Below are positions 1 to 6,999 of a DNA stretch of 7,231 nucleotides, piece by piece (the first letter of the stretch is position 1; each line of letters begins with the position of its first letter). The stretch comes from an uncultured Alphaproteobacteria bacterium (GTDB lineage: Bacteria; Pseudomonadota; Alphaproteobacteria; Micavibrionales; Micavibrionaceae), in contig CAKZMN010000276.1 in the NCBI GenBank assembly GCA_937128575.1, positions 1 to 7,231 of the forward strand. The letters run 5' to 3'. The translations under genes were made by a program, and so were the position numbers. A model generated the notes under the pieces. It saw nothing but the letters and a program-made list of their open reading frames with translations, searched no databases and had not been told where the DNA came from.

Positions 1-12
1 AGTGTTTGTCAT
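1..12 (-). CDS. Possible first codons of a leftward gene running off the left edge
   Basis: On the minus strand an ATG at 12-10 is followed by codons for Thr-Asn-Thr before the window ends. A purine-rich GAAAAGG (complement of 23-29) lies 10 bases upstream of it. A second in-frame ATG at 18-16 lies only 4 bases from the same GAAAAGG. A CATAAT hexamer, close to a -10 box, lies a little further upstream on this strand, but I found no good -35 partner. In many alphaproteobacteria pyrG is followed by kdsA and eno in the same direction, so a leftward gene here would fit that order. Only four codons are visible, so neither the identity nor the existence of the gene can be established from this window. 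Confidence 0.25.
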
Positions 13-35
13 GTTCATCCATCCTTTTCTTCGCA

Positions 36-59
36 TTATGAATGACATAGGGGTCATAA
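36..59. repeat. Small inverted repeat upstream of the orphan gene
   Basis: TTATGA at 36-41 and its exact reverse complement TCATAA at 54-59 flank 12 bases. Nested inside is a second dyad, ATGAC at 42-46 and GTCAT at 53-57. A 6-base half-site with about 18-base centre spacing is the size expected of a dimeric regulator's operator, and it lies between two possible divergent starts. Such short dyads also occur by chance in AT-rich DNA, so the operator reading is only a suggestion. Confidence 0.25.
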
Positions 60-80
60 AAAATCAATCAATAGAAAAGT

Positions 81-110
81 TTGCATAACTGCAGCGTTGT
101 GTGTTTATTA
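81..110 (+). promoter_or_regulatory. Weak promoter candidate for the orphan gene
   Basis: TTGCAT at 81-86 matches three of six bases of a sigma-70 -35 box. TTTATT at 104-109 matches four of six bases of a -10 box, at 17-base spacing. Transcription would start around 116-118, leaving a leader of roughly 26 bases before the ATG at 144. Both boxes are poor matches in an AT-rich stretch. The rest of 1-125 shows nothing else I can support beyond the dyad at 36-59. Confidence 0.25.
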
Positions 111-143
111 GATGTATCTCATTAATTGAAAGACTGTGTAAAA

Positions 144-791
144 ATGTCCAAAAGCAATAACGCCCGCACGAAAAGAGCCCGCAGCCGAGAAGAGCTAAGC
201 ATAGAGTTTGCAAAGAACACCCCGCTTGCTGGCAACATGATTGAAATAAACAGAGACGTGCACAACATCCTCTCTGACATCATAGATCAAAAAGACTTGT
301 TCAAAGGATTTCACTTTAAATACATCAAAGAATGCTTCGAGAGCACAGCCACAGAAAAGAAATCCGCTGTAGCGCAGCGCATTCGCTACAACAAAATCGT
401 CACAAAAGAAGAATACGATAATTTGCAGCCGCTGCTAAAGCGCATAGAAAAAGCTATTGAAACCAGAAATGCGCTTAACAAATCTGGTGATTTAAAAAAT
501 GAGTTCCGATTAGAAAAAAATCTCACAGAAAAAGAGAAGCGCCTAGAAAAAAAGAAAAGTGAAGCGCACGATCCGAAAACAACGTTTGAATATGAACAAA
601 CAAAAGAAAGTTATAAAGAGCTAAAGCGTGAAATTTTGAGGAATAAGCTAAAATACATTCAGCCCCTCATCTCTAACCTGATTGCAGATTATGCAGATCA
701 AAAAGCACAAAAACAAATTAGCTGCGCGCAAAGACGTGAAGCAGAAAACTTTAGACCTAAACCAAGCGGCTTTGCTCAAGCGCAGCTTTAA
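144..791 (+). CDS. Hypothetical charged, probably coiled-coil protein (215 aa)
   Basis: I do not recognise this protein. The N-terminus (residues 2-17) is strongly basic. Residues about 94-170 are dominated by Lys, Glu, Leu and Ile with few prolines or glycines, which suggests long helices and probably a coiled coil. There is no signal peptide and no membrane segment, so it is probably cytoplasmic; nucleic-acid binding is possible from its charge but nothing shows it. I chose ATG 144 over an in-frame TTG at 126: ATG is the stronger start and a GAAAG lies about 11 bases upstream, although neither start has a strong ribosome site. The gene is much AT-richer than its neighbours: bases 481-660 contain 57 G or C of 180 by hand count. 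Its last 11 residues and stop lie over the 3' end of pyrG on the other strand. Composition and position suggest a recently acquired or fast-evolving gene. Confidence 0.6.
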   Translation: MSKSNNARTKRARSREELSIEFAKNTPLAGNMIEINRDVHNILSDIIDQKDLFKGFHFKYIKECFESTATEKKSAVAQRIRYNKIVTKEEYDNLQPLLKRIEKAIETRNALNKSGDLKNEFRLEKNLTEKEKRLEKKKSEAHDPKTTFEYEQTKESYKELKREILRNKLKYIQPLISNLIADYADQKAQKQISCAQRREAENFRPKPSGFAQAQL

Positions 792-2385
792 TATAGCTGA
801 CGAATAATGGATGCGGATCGAACGGTTTGGATTTTAGTTCTGGGTGGAACTGCACCGCGATAAACCATGGATGATCTTCGATCTCAACAATTTCCGGCAA
901 TTGGCCATCTGGAGAAACACCAGAAATTTTCATGCCTTGCGCCTCAAGCTGCTCCTTGAAATCCATATCAACTTCGTAGCGATGACGATGGCGCTCACTA
1001 ATTTCTTCTGCGCCATAGGCTTCCGCAACTTTGGAGCCTGGCGTTAAAATGGCCGGATATGCGCCAAGGCGCATTGTGCCACCCTTATCGGTGTTCTCGT
1101 CACGCATTTCAATCTTGCCGTCCTTCACCCACTCGCTGATCATCGCAACAATCGGGGTTTCACATGGACCAAATTCAGTAGAGCTCGCGCCCTTAATACC
1201 GCAGAGATTGCGCGCGGTTTCAATAACCGCCATCTGCATACCAAAGCAAATACCGAAATACGGAATCTTACGCTCGCGTGCAAATTGAACGGCCTTGATC
1301 TTGCCCTCAGAACCACGGTCACCGAAACCGCCCGGAACCAAAACGCCATGAACATCTTTCAGATAATCCACCGGATCGCCCGTTTCTAAATCTTCGGCCT
1401 CGATAAACTTCAGCTCAACCTTCGCGTTATTCGCAATGCCACCATGAATAAGCGATTCATTGAGCGACTTATAGCTATCCGCCAAATTAGTATATTTACC
1501 GACAATGCCAATGCGCACGGTGCTCTCCGGCTCTTTCACGCGCTTAACAATGTCTTCCCAAATCGATAGATCCAGATTTTCAACATCATCAATACCGAAA
1601 TAATCCATAACGGCGGTATCTAAACCTTCCGCATGATAAGTCAGCGGCACTTCGTAGATCGAACTAACATCTAGCGCGGGAATAACCTTGTTATCTTCTA
1701 AGTTACAAAACAGCGCAATCTTGCTCAGCTCTTCCTTCGCAATTTCACGATCCGCGCGGCAGAGCAAAATTTTCGGACGAATGCCGTAGCTCATCAATTC
1801 TTTCACTGAATGCTGGGTCGGCTTTGTTTTAAGCTCACCCGCCGCCGGAATATAAGGCAGCAACGTCACATGCAAAAATAGTGAGCGCTCCTGCCCAACC
1901 TCATTACCAAACTGACGAATGGCCTCTAGGAATGGCAGGCTCTCAATATCACCAACGGTGCCGCCAACTTCACACAGCACAAAGTCTGCTGATCCATCTT
2001 TCTCGCGGATAAAATCTTGAATTTCGTTTGTAATATGGGGGATCACCTGAATGGTGGCGCCCAAATAATCGCCGCGGCGCTCACGCTGCAGCACGCTGGT
2101 GTAAATACGCCCGGTTGTTGTGTTATCCATGGCCTTCGCCGGAACGCCGGTAAAGCGCTCATAGTGACCCAAATCAAGATCCGTCTCCGCGCCATCATCG
2201 GTCACATATACTTCACCATGCTGAAACGGGCTCATCGTACCGGGATCAACATTGAGGTACGGATCAAGCTTACATAAGCGCACCTTATAGCCGCGCGCTT
2301 GCAACAATGCGCCAAGCGCCGCGGAGCCGAGCCCTTTTCCTAATGAGGAAACAACGCCGCCGGTTATAAAAATATATCGTGTCAT
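757..2385 (-). CDS. pyrG: CTP synthase (glutamine-hydrolysing)
   Basis: This cytoplasmic enzyme makes CTP from UTP using ATP and ammonia taken from glutamine, the last step of pyrimidine nucleotide synthesis. The 542-residue length is normal and both domains are complete. The amidoligase domain (about 1-266) has the [10 protein letters not shown] nucleotide loop with Lys17, the metal-binding Asp71 and Glu139, and [12 protein letters not shown] at 141-152. The class I glutamine amidotransferase domain (about 290-536) has PGGFGDRG at 351-358, the nucleophile Cys380 in GICFGMQ, and His514 and Glu516 in QFHPE. The start codon is one base past the secG stop (TAA-G-ATG), so translation is probably coupled to secG; the ribosome site is weak (AGAG within the secG end). 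It is the third gene of a tpiA-secG-pyrG operon. Its TAG stop lies inside the converging upstream gene, a 35-base tail-to-tail overlap. I see no terminator hairpin after it. Confidence 0.98.
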   Translation of the reverse strand: MTRYIFITGGVVSSLGKGLGSAALGALLQARGYKVRLCKLDPYLNVDPGTMSPFQHGEVYVTDDGAETDLDLGHYERFTGVPAKAMDNTTTGRIYTSVLQRERRGDYLGATIQVIPHITNEIQDFIREKDGSADFVLCEVGGTVGDIESLPFLEAIRQFGNEVGQERSLFLHVTLLPYIPAAGELKTKPTQHSVKELMSYGIRPKILLCRADREIAKEELSKIALFCNLEDNKVIPALDVSSIYEVPLTYHAEGLDTAVMDYFGIDDVENLDLSIWEDIVKRVKEPESTVRIGIVGKYTNLADSYKSLNESLIHGGIANNAKVELKFIEAEDLETGDPVDYLKDVHGVLVPGGFGDRGSEGKIKAVQFARERKIPYFGICFGMQMAVIETARNLCGIKGASSTEFGPCETPIVAMISEWVKDGKIEMRDENTDKGGTMRLGAYPAILTPGSKVAEAYGAEEISERHRHRYEVDMDFKEQLEAQGMKISGVSPDGQLPEIVEIEDHPWFIAVQFHPELKSKPFDPHPLFVSYIKAALEQSRLV

Positions 2386-2386
2386 C

Positions 2387-2758
2387 TTACTCTGCTATGG
2401 GGATTGCTGGTGGTTCTTGGGGAGTATTTGGTGCATCGATTTCAATCTCAATCTCAACATCATCGGCGATTTGTTCAATGGCAACGGGTGTGTCTTCAAG
2501 CTTATCAAGAATGCTTTTGCCTGCATCGCTGCTGCGACCGGCAAGAATGCCAAGGGCTAAGCTGGTGCAGAAAAAACCTGCCGCGCAAAAGCCTGTCGCT
2601 TTGGTCAAAACACTGCCCATGCTCTTTGCAGAGGCAACGTTGCCCAAACCGCCACCACCACCGCCGATACCAAGACCGCCGCCTTCAGAGCGCTGAAGCA
2701 AAACAAGACCTATAATTGCCAAGGCCAAAATCAAATGTATTACGAGTACAACTTCCAT
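2387..2758 (-). CDS. secG: Sec translocon subunit SecG
   Basis: SecG is the small inner-membrane partner of SecY and SecE and assists SecA-driven protein export. The 123-residue product has the family plan: membrane segment 1 (about 3-21), the conserved QRSEGGGLG at 22-30 followed by a glycine-rich cytoplasmic loop with a run of six glycines (32-37), then membrane segment 2 (about 54-74). The tail from about 83 onward is acidic and proline-containing, with an alternating Glu-Ile stretch at 102-107; such variable tails are common in alphaproteobacterial SecG and make the protein somewhat longer than the enterobacterial form. The gene begins 29 bases after the tpiA stop and ends one base before the pyrG start. 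Its ribosome site is unremarkable, so it probably depends on transcription from the tpiA promoter. Confidence 0.93.
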   Translation of the reverse strand: MEVVLVIHLILALAIIGLVLLQRSEGGGLGIGGGGGGLGNVASAKSMGSVLTKATGFCAAGFFCTSLALGILAGRSSDAGKSILDKLEDTPVAIEQIADDVEIEIEIDAPNTPQEPPAIPIAE

Positions 2759-2787
2759 GGGTGCTTTGTTTATTCTCTTTATAAGGT

Positions 2788-3549
2788 TTATGCAAGTGCC
2801 GCTTGCGCAATTTTTAAAAATTGATCTGCGCTTAGGCTCGCCCCACCAATCAAACCACCATCAACATTCTCTGTTGCCAGCAATTCTTTAGCGTTCTCGG
2901 GCTTCATTGATCCACCATATAAAATACGTAGCTTGTTCGAATCTTCAAGCTTTTCCTGCAGTTTGCGACGTATAAAGCCGTGCATAGATTTAACATCTTC
3001 TGCGCTCGCGCTTTTCCCCGTCCCAATCGCCCATACAGGTTCGTAGGCAATAACAGTGTTTTGCGCATTCGCACTATCGGGCAATGCGCCGCTTATTTGC
3101 TTGGCAACCACCTCTTCTTGAACGCCGAGATCCCGCTCTTCTTCTTTTTCACCCACACATATAATAGTGATCAAATTACTCTTATGCGCCATCTCCGCCT
3201 TGCGGCGCACCGTCTCATCGGTCTCGCCGTGATGCTGCCTACGCTCTGAATGCCCTAAAATAACGTGAGAGCAACCAGAATCGGCAATCATCTCCGCAGA
3301 CGTATCGCCCGTGCGCGCACCATTGGCCGCCGCTGAGCAATCCTGCGCGCCATAGGCCACGCTGTCATTCCCATGAAGCGCATGCCGCACAGCATATAAA
3401 TGTAGATATGGGGGACAAACCAGAAAATCACAATATTCAAGCAGCACCTGAGAGCCGAAAATACCATTCACGACATCCGCGATGAGCCCCTTGGAATCAT
3501 CCAAGGATCCGTTCATTTTCCAGTTTCCGGCAATGAGTTTTTTGTTCAT
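2788..3549 (-). CDS. tpiA: Triose-phosphate isomerase
   Basis: This cytoplasmic enzyme interconverts dihydroxyacetone phosphate and glyceraldehyde 3-phosphate in glycolysis and gluconeogenesis. The 253-residue barrel carries every hallmark: GNWKMNG at 8-14 with Asn9 and Lys11, the electrophile His100 in GHSERR, the catalytic base Glu170 in AYEPVWAIGTG, and the phosphate-binding YGGS (211-214) and GGLIGGASL (231-239). The frame extends upstream to an ATG at 3585, but I chose ATG 3549. It gives the usual MxKKLIAGNWKMNG beginning, an AAAGGAG ribosome site lies 6 bases before it, and the only good -10 box for this strand (3579-3574) lies between the two ATGs. It is the first gene of the tpiA-secG-pyrG operon and diverges from ppiD across 76 bases. 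Confidence 0.97.
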   Translation of the reverse strand: MNKKLIAGNWKMNGSLDDSKGLIADVVNGIFGSQVLLEYCDFLVCPPYLHLYAVRHALHGNDSVAYGAQDCSAAANGARTGDTSAEMIADSGCSHVILGHSERRQHHGETDETVRRKAEMAHKSNLITIICVGEKEEERDLGVQEEVVAKQISGALPDSANAQNTVIAYEPVWAIGTGKSASAEDVKSMHGFIRRKLQEKLEDSNKLRILYGGSMKPENAKELLATENVDGGLIGGASLSADQFLKIAQAALA

Positions 3550-3552
3550 GTA

Positions 3553-3581
3553 TTGCTCCTTTGCAAACAGCGCCTTATAGT
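3553..3581 (+). promoter_or_regulatory. Candidate promoter for ppiD-trpE
   Basis: TTGCTC at 3553-3558 and TATAGT at 3576-3581 form a sigma-70-like pair with the ideal 17-base spacer. The -10 box matches five of six consensus bases; the -35 box matches only the leading TTG. Transcription would start near 3588, giving a leader of about 38 bases that includes the AAAAGGT ribosome site at 3612-3618. The -10 box overlaps the candidate -10 of the opposite promoter. Confidence 0.45.
3556..3562 (-). promoter_or_regulatory. Strong ribosome binding site that fixes the tpiA start
   Basis: On the minus strand these bases read AAAGGAG, 6 bases before ATG 3549. This is the best Shine-Dalgarno match in the window. 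It supports the shorter tpiA product over the reading that starts at 3585, which has nothing comparable upstream. Confidence 0.85.
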
Positions 3582-3600
3582 GCATCTTCGTTGGTCACAA
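3574..3600 (-). promoter_or_regulatory. Candidate promoter for tpiA-secG-pyrG
   Basis: Reading leftward, TATAAG (complement of 3574-3579) matches five of six bases of a -10 box. TTGTGA (complement of 3595-3600) matches four of six bases of a -35 box, but the spacer is 15 bases, shorter than usual. Transcription would begin near 3567, leaving a leader of under 20 bases that holds the ribosome site. The upstream ATG at 3585 would lie outside this transcript. Confidence 0.4.
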
Positions 3601-3625
3601 AATCAAGTGCGAAAAGGTAATAATT

Positions 3626-5539
3626 ATGGTCATGAAGGCTTTGCGCGATGGCGCAAAAGGTGGTGTTTCAAAGTTTATTTTATTTGGCTTCCTAGTGCTC
3701 GCCACAGGTGGACTGGTGCTTATGGATGTTGGCGGGTTCTTCCGCGGCGGCGTCTCTGGCAGTGACGTAGCGCGCGTTGGCGACCACGTGATTAAGGCAC
3801 AAACCTTCGACAGCAATTTGCGCCGTACGGTCTCTCGCCTTGGCATGTCAACGCAAGAAGCCTACAAATTGGGCTATGTTGGACAAATTTTATCCACCGA
3901 AGTTAGAGGCCTATTGGTTGCGCAGGCCGCATCCGATCTTGGCGTGTCCATTCCCGATTCCATGGTCGCCAAACAAGTATCAGACTTGGTAACGCCGCTG
4001 GCGAAAAACGGAGAATCACCGAAAAACATTTTGGAACAAATTCTGCGCGCCCAAGGACTGAACGAAGCAGAATTCACCAAAAGCATTTCACGCGACATGG
4101 GCAACAACCTGATTACCAATACATTTGATGCCAGTTTGAAAAGCGTATCTGACGATATGTTCATCGATTTGTATAAATTCAAAAACGAAACTCGCAACAT
4201 TCGCTACATCACCTTTATGGATAAGGACGTTAGGAACACAACGCCGCCTTCCGACTCTGATTTAGAAAACCTGTACCGCGCCACCCAAGAAACATACGCG
4301 CAGGCAGAAACGCGAATCTATAAAATCGTAACCATCGACACCGCCGCCCTAGAAAAGGCGCTGTCTATTTCAGATGAAGAAATCAAAAGTATCTATGAAA
4401 GCAATATCGACCTATACACAACCGCCGCCTCCTGGACACTTGATCAAGCTTTAGTGCCAACAAAGGATCAAGCGCAAAAGATTTTTGAACAAGCCAAAGC
4501 CGGTAAGTCTTTGAAGGGCGCTGTTGAAAGCGTAACCACAAATGTCTCTGGCTATATCGGTGAGCAAGACTTCACAGAAGCAGCCCTATTAGAAGCCGTG
4601 AAGCAACCCGTCATGGACACGAAAGAGAGCGGAATAACATTAGAGCCCATCAAGTCCCCGCTGGGCTGGCACGTTGTGACAGTAAAAAGCACAAACCCCG
4701 TGCGCGTAAAGCCACTATCGGAAGTGCAAGGCGAGATCAAAGAGGAGCTTGTTGAGGCGCAAATCATTGATCAGCAATATGAACTGGCCAATGCCGTTGA
4801 TGACATGCTCGCCTCTGGCGCATCTTTAGAAGATGTCGCGGAAGAGATCGACCTAAACATCACCACCCTGCCCGCCATCAACCAATATGGCGTAGCCGCA
4901 GATGGTAAAGATGCCCTAAAGGACTTCACAGCCGCCCGCGCAAGCATCATCGAAACCGGCGCAACATTGCAGCAGGGCGAGACCTCCCCCATATTCGAAA
5001 GCATGGACGGTCAATTCATGGCTGTTTATCTACAGAGCGTGACACCAAAATCATACACGCCGTTTGATGATGTAAAAGACGAACTCGCAAAACGTTGGAG
5101 CGGCGATCAAAGCCGCGTGGCCAATAAAATGCAGCTCGGCCAATATCTAATGTCCATGACCACAGAAAATAAATCTTTGGCAGACATCGCAAAGGCGCAC
5201 GGCAAAACGGTTAAAAGCGAAAGCAAAATCGCGCGCAACAAAACGGACGTGGCAAATTTCCCCGTACGTGCAATCGATAATATGTTCGAGGCAAAAATCG
5301 ATGCCCCGCTTATCGTTGATGTGGATGGCGGCGCGGCGCTGGCTGTGGTCACTGGATATGACTGGCCAAAAGTTGATCCGCAAAATGCTGACTTCCTAGC
5401 CTTCAAGGCCGCGATGCTTAGTGATTTGCAAAATGAATCTTTGGGACTGTACCTGACAAAGCAGCAGGATAAATACAAAGCGACAGTGAACCAGAGATTG
5501 CTTGATCAGCTATATGGCCCGCAGGCACAGACCAACTAA
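3626..5539 (+). CDS. ppiD: PpiD/SurA-type membrane-anchored periplasmic folding factor
   Basis: The 637-residue protein has the PpiD plan. A short basic cytoplasmic start is followed by one membrane segment (about 17-36) that anchors it in the inner membrane with the rest in the periplasm. A SurA-like helical chaperone region covers about 45-190. A parvulin-like domain covers about 266-356, ending in SPLGWHVVTVKS (344-355), and a long C-terminal region completes the chaperone fold. Its expected role is to help newly exported proteins fold as they leave the Sec channel. The first parvulin strand reads WTLDQALVP (270-278) instead of the HILV-type motif of active prolyl isomerases, so chaperone activity without isomerase activity is likely. 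ATG 3626 is preferred over ATG 3632 because AAAAGGT at 3612-3618 is better spaced from it. The stop is two bases before trpE, so the two genes are probably cotranscribed. Confidence 0.85.
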   Translation: MVMKALRDGAKGGVSKFILFGFLVLATGGLVLMDVGGFFRGGVSGSDVARVGDHVIKAQTFDSNLRRTVSRLGMSTQEAYKLGYVGQILSTEVRGLLVAQAASDLGVSIPDSMVAKQVSDLVTPLAKNGESPKNILEQILRAQGLNEAEFTKSISRDMGNNLITNTFDASLKSVSDDMFIDLYKFKNETRNIRYITFMDKDVRNTTPPSDSDLENLYRATQETYAQAETRIYKIVTIDTAALEKALSISDEEIKSIYESNIDLYTTAASWTLDQALVPTKDQAQKIFEQAKAGKSLKGAVESVTTNVSGYIGEQDFTEAALLEAVKQPVMDTKESGITLEPIKSPLGWHVVTVKSTNPVRVKPLSEVQGEIKEELVEAQIIDQQYELANAVDDMLASGASLEDVAEEIDLNITTLPAINQYGVAADGKDALKDFTAARASIIETGATLQQGETSPIFESMDGQFMAVYLQSVTPKSYTPFDDVKDELAKRWSGDQSRVANKMQLGQYLMSMTTENKSLADIAKAHGKTVKSESKIARNKTDVANFPVRAIDNMFEAKIDAPLIVDVDGGAALAVVTGYDWPKVDPQNADFLAFKAAMLSDLQNESLGLYLTKQQDKYKATVNQRLLDQLYGPQAQTN

Positions 5540-5541
5540 AG

Positions 5542-6999
5542 ATGAGCAGTCCATTCAACGAATTTGAAACGCAATACAAGGCGGGCAAAACGCAGCTCGT
5601 CACGCGCTGGATTTCTGGTGATCTGGAAACCCCTGTCTCTGCCTATCTAAAGCTCTGCCAAGATAAATCAAACTGCATCTTGCTGGAATCGATTGAGGGC
5701 GGCGCAACGCTTGGCCGCTATTCCGTCATCGGCTTTGATCCTGATTTAATCTGGAAGGATAGCGAGCATAAAGATCCGCTTACATCGCTCAAACAAACCA
5801 TCAAGGACTGTCATATTGATGTGGTGCCGGATGGCCTGCCGCCTATGGCTGCCTCTGGCCTGTTTGGCTATATCGGCTATGACATGGTGCGCCTCGTTGA
5901 GGATATCCCCGACAACAACCCCGACGACCTCGGCATCCCGCAAAGCATCCTGATGCGCCCGCAAGCGCTGGTTATTTTTGACAACATCAAAAATATGATC
6001 TGCCTTGTGACGCCTATATATAGGCACGCGCAAAACCATGACGCAGATGCCAAAGCGCATTATAACGCAGTGATAGAGCATCTAGATAAAATTGAAAACG
6101 ATCTGCAGCAGGCCGTGCCCGCGCATCTTCTTAAATCTAAAACAAACCTGACATCCCCATTGGAGGTAAGCTCCAACACAACGCGCGAGGAATATCACGC
6201 CACCGTGAAAAAGGCCGTGGATTACATCCATCAGGGTGAAATATTCCAAGTTGTGCCGGGCCAGCGCTTCAGCGTCGATTTCGACCTGCCCGCTTTTGAT
6301 CTATACCGCGCATTGCGCAAACTAAACCCATCCCCCTTCATGGTGCATTTAACACTAGAAGACTTCTCTCTTGTCGCATCCAGCCCTGAAATATTGGTGC
6401 GCGTGCGCGGCGGCACCGTCACCATTCGCCCCATTGCGGGCACAAGAAAACGCGGCAAGGACGCGGCAGAAGATGCGGCGCTGGCGGAAGATTTATTATC
6501 CGATCCCAAGGAACGCGCGGAGCATTTGATGCTGCTCGATCTTGGCCGCAACGATGTTGGCCGCGTGTCAGAATTTGGCAGCGTCTAAGTCACCGAAGAG
6601 TTCGTCATCGAAAATTACTCCCACGTCATGCACATCGTCTCCAACGTGGAGGGCACATTGCGCAAAGATTTTGACATCGTTGATGCACATTTCGCAGGCT
6701 TCCCCGCAGGAACCGTCAGCGGCGCGCCAAAGGTGCGCGCGATGGAAATCATCGACGAGCTAGAAAAATCCCGCCGCAGCTATTATGGCGGCTCCATGGG
6801 GTATTTCTCTGGTAACGGGGAAATGGATAGCTGCATCGCATTACGCACAGCCTTAGTCAAAGATGGCAAAGCCTATGTACAGGCTGGCGGCGGCGTCGTC
6901 GCAGATAGCGATCCAGAATTCGAATATCAGGAAACCATCAATAAATCCCAAGCCATCATCCGCGCCGCAGAAATGGCTATTGAACAGGCAAAGGGGTAA
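5542..6999 (+). pseudogene. trpE: Anthranilate synthase component I, interrupted by an in-frame TAA
   Basis: Intact TrpE, with the TrpG glutaminase, converts chorismate to anthranilate, the first step of tryptophan synthesis. The frame has 485 codons, the usual family length, but codon 349 (6586-6588) is TAA. Before it are the LLES feedback-site motif (47-50), GLFGYIGYD (106-114), NPSPFM (262-267), RPIAGTRKRG (296-305) and LDLGRNDVGRV (332-342). After it, in the same frame, come [13 protein letters not shown] (359-371), the [15 protein letters not shown] region, [21 protein letters not shown] and [14 protein letters not shown] 348-residue product would lack much of the chorismate site. Reinitiation at ATG 6628 (123 residues) is possible, but no ribosome site precedes it. 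The lack of any other stop or frameshift points to a recent mutation or a base-call error. The ATG is two bases after the ppiD stop, so no trp leader or attenuator fits directly ahead of it. No trpG is visible in the window. Confidence 0.88.

Noticed and set aside
126..143. TTG start at 126 for the orphan gene
   Set aside because: It adds only six residues, uses a rarer start codon and has no ribosome site; ATG 144 is more likely.
719..730. GC-rich palindrome TGCGCGCA near the end of the orphan gene as a pyrG terminator
   Set aside because: It has no loop and lies inside coding sequence; the nearby T-rich stretch on the minus strand is not directly joined to a stable stem.
2441..2455. Short tandem TCAATC repeat in secG
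   Set aside because: About two copies, encoding the Glu-Ile alternation in the variable SecG tail; too short to call a functional repeat.
844..2715. Open frames on the plus strand across pyrG and secG (for example 844-1047, 1031-1288, 2017-2277, 2379-2696 and 2404-2715)
   Set aside because: They are antisense to well-identified genes, have no recognisable protein features, and the proline-rich ones simply mirror the glycine codons of SecG.
3550..3585. Longer tpiA start at ATG 3585, adding 12 residues
   Set aside because: The added residues do not resemble any TpiA start. A strong AAAGGAG site precedes ATG 3549, and the best -10 box lies between the two ATGs.
3874..6551. Open frames on the minus strand across ppiD and trpE
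   Set aside because: They lie opposite conserved coding sequence, show low-complexity serine- and alanine-rich translations, and lack ribosome sites.
6586..6588. TAA reassigned as a sense codon in this organism
   Set aside because: The orphan gene, secG, tpiA, ppiD and the end of trpE itself all terminate naturally at TAA, so this codon still means stop here.
6628..6999. The second half of trpE as an independent gene
   Set aside because: It is in the same frame as the first half, continues the TrpE motifs without a break, and its ATG has no ribosome site and lies inside the conserved YSHVMHIVS motif.
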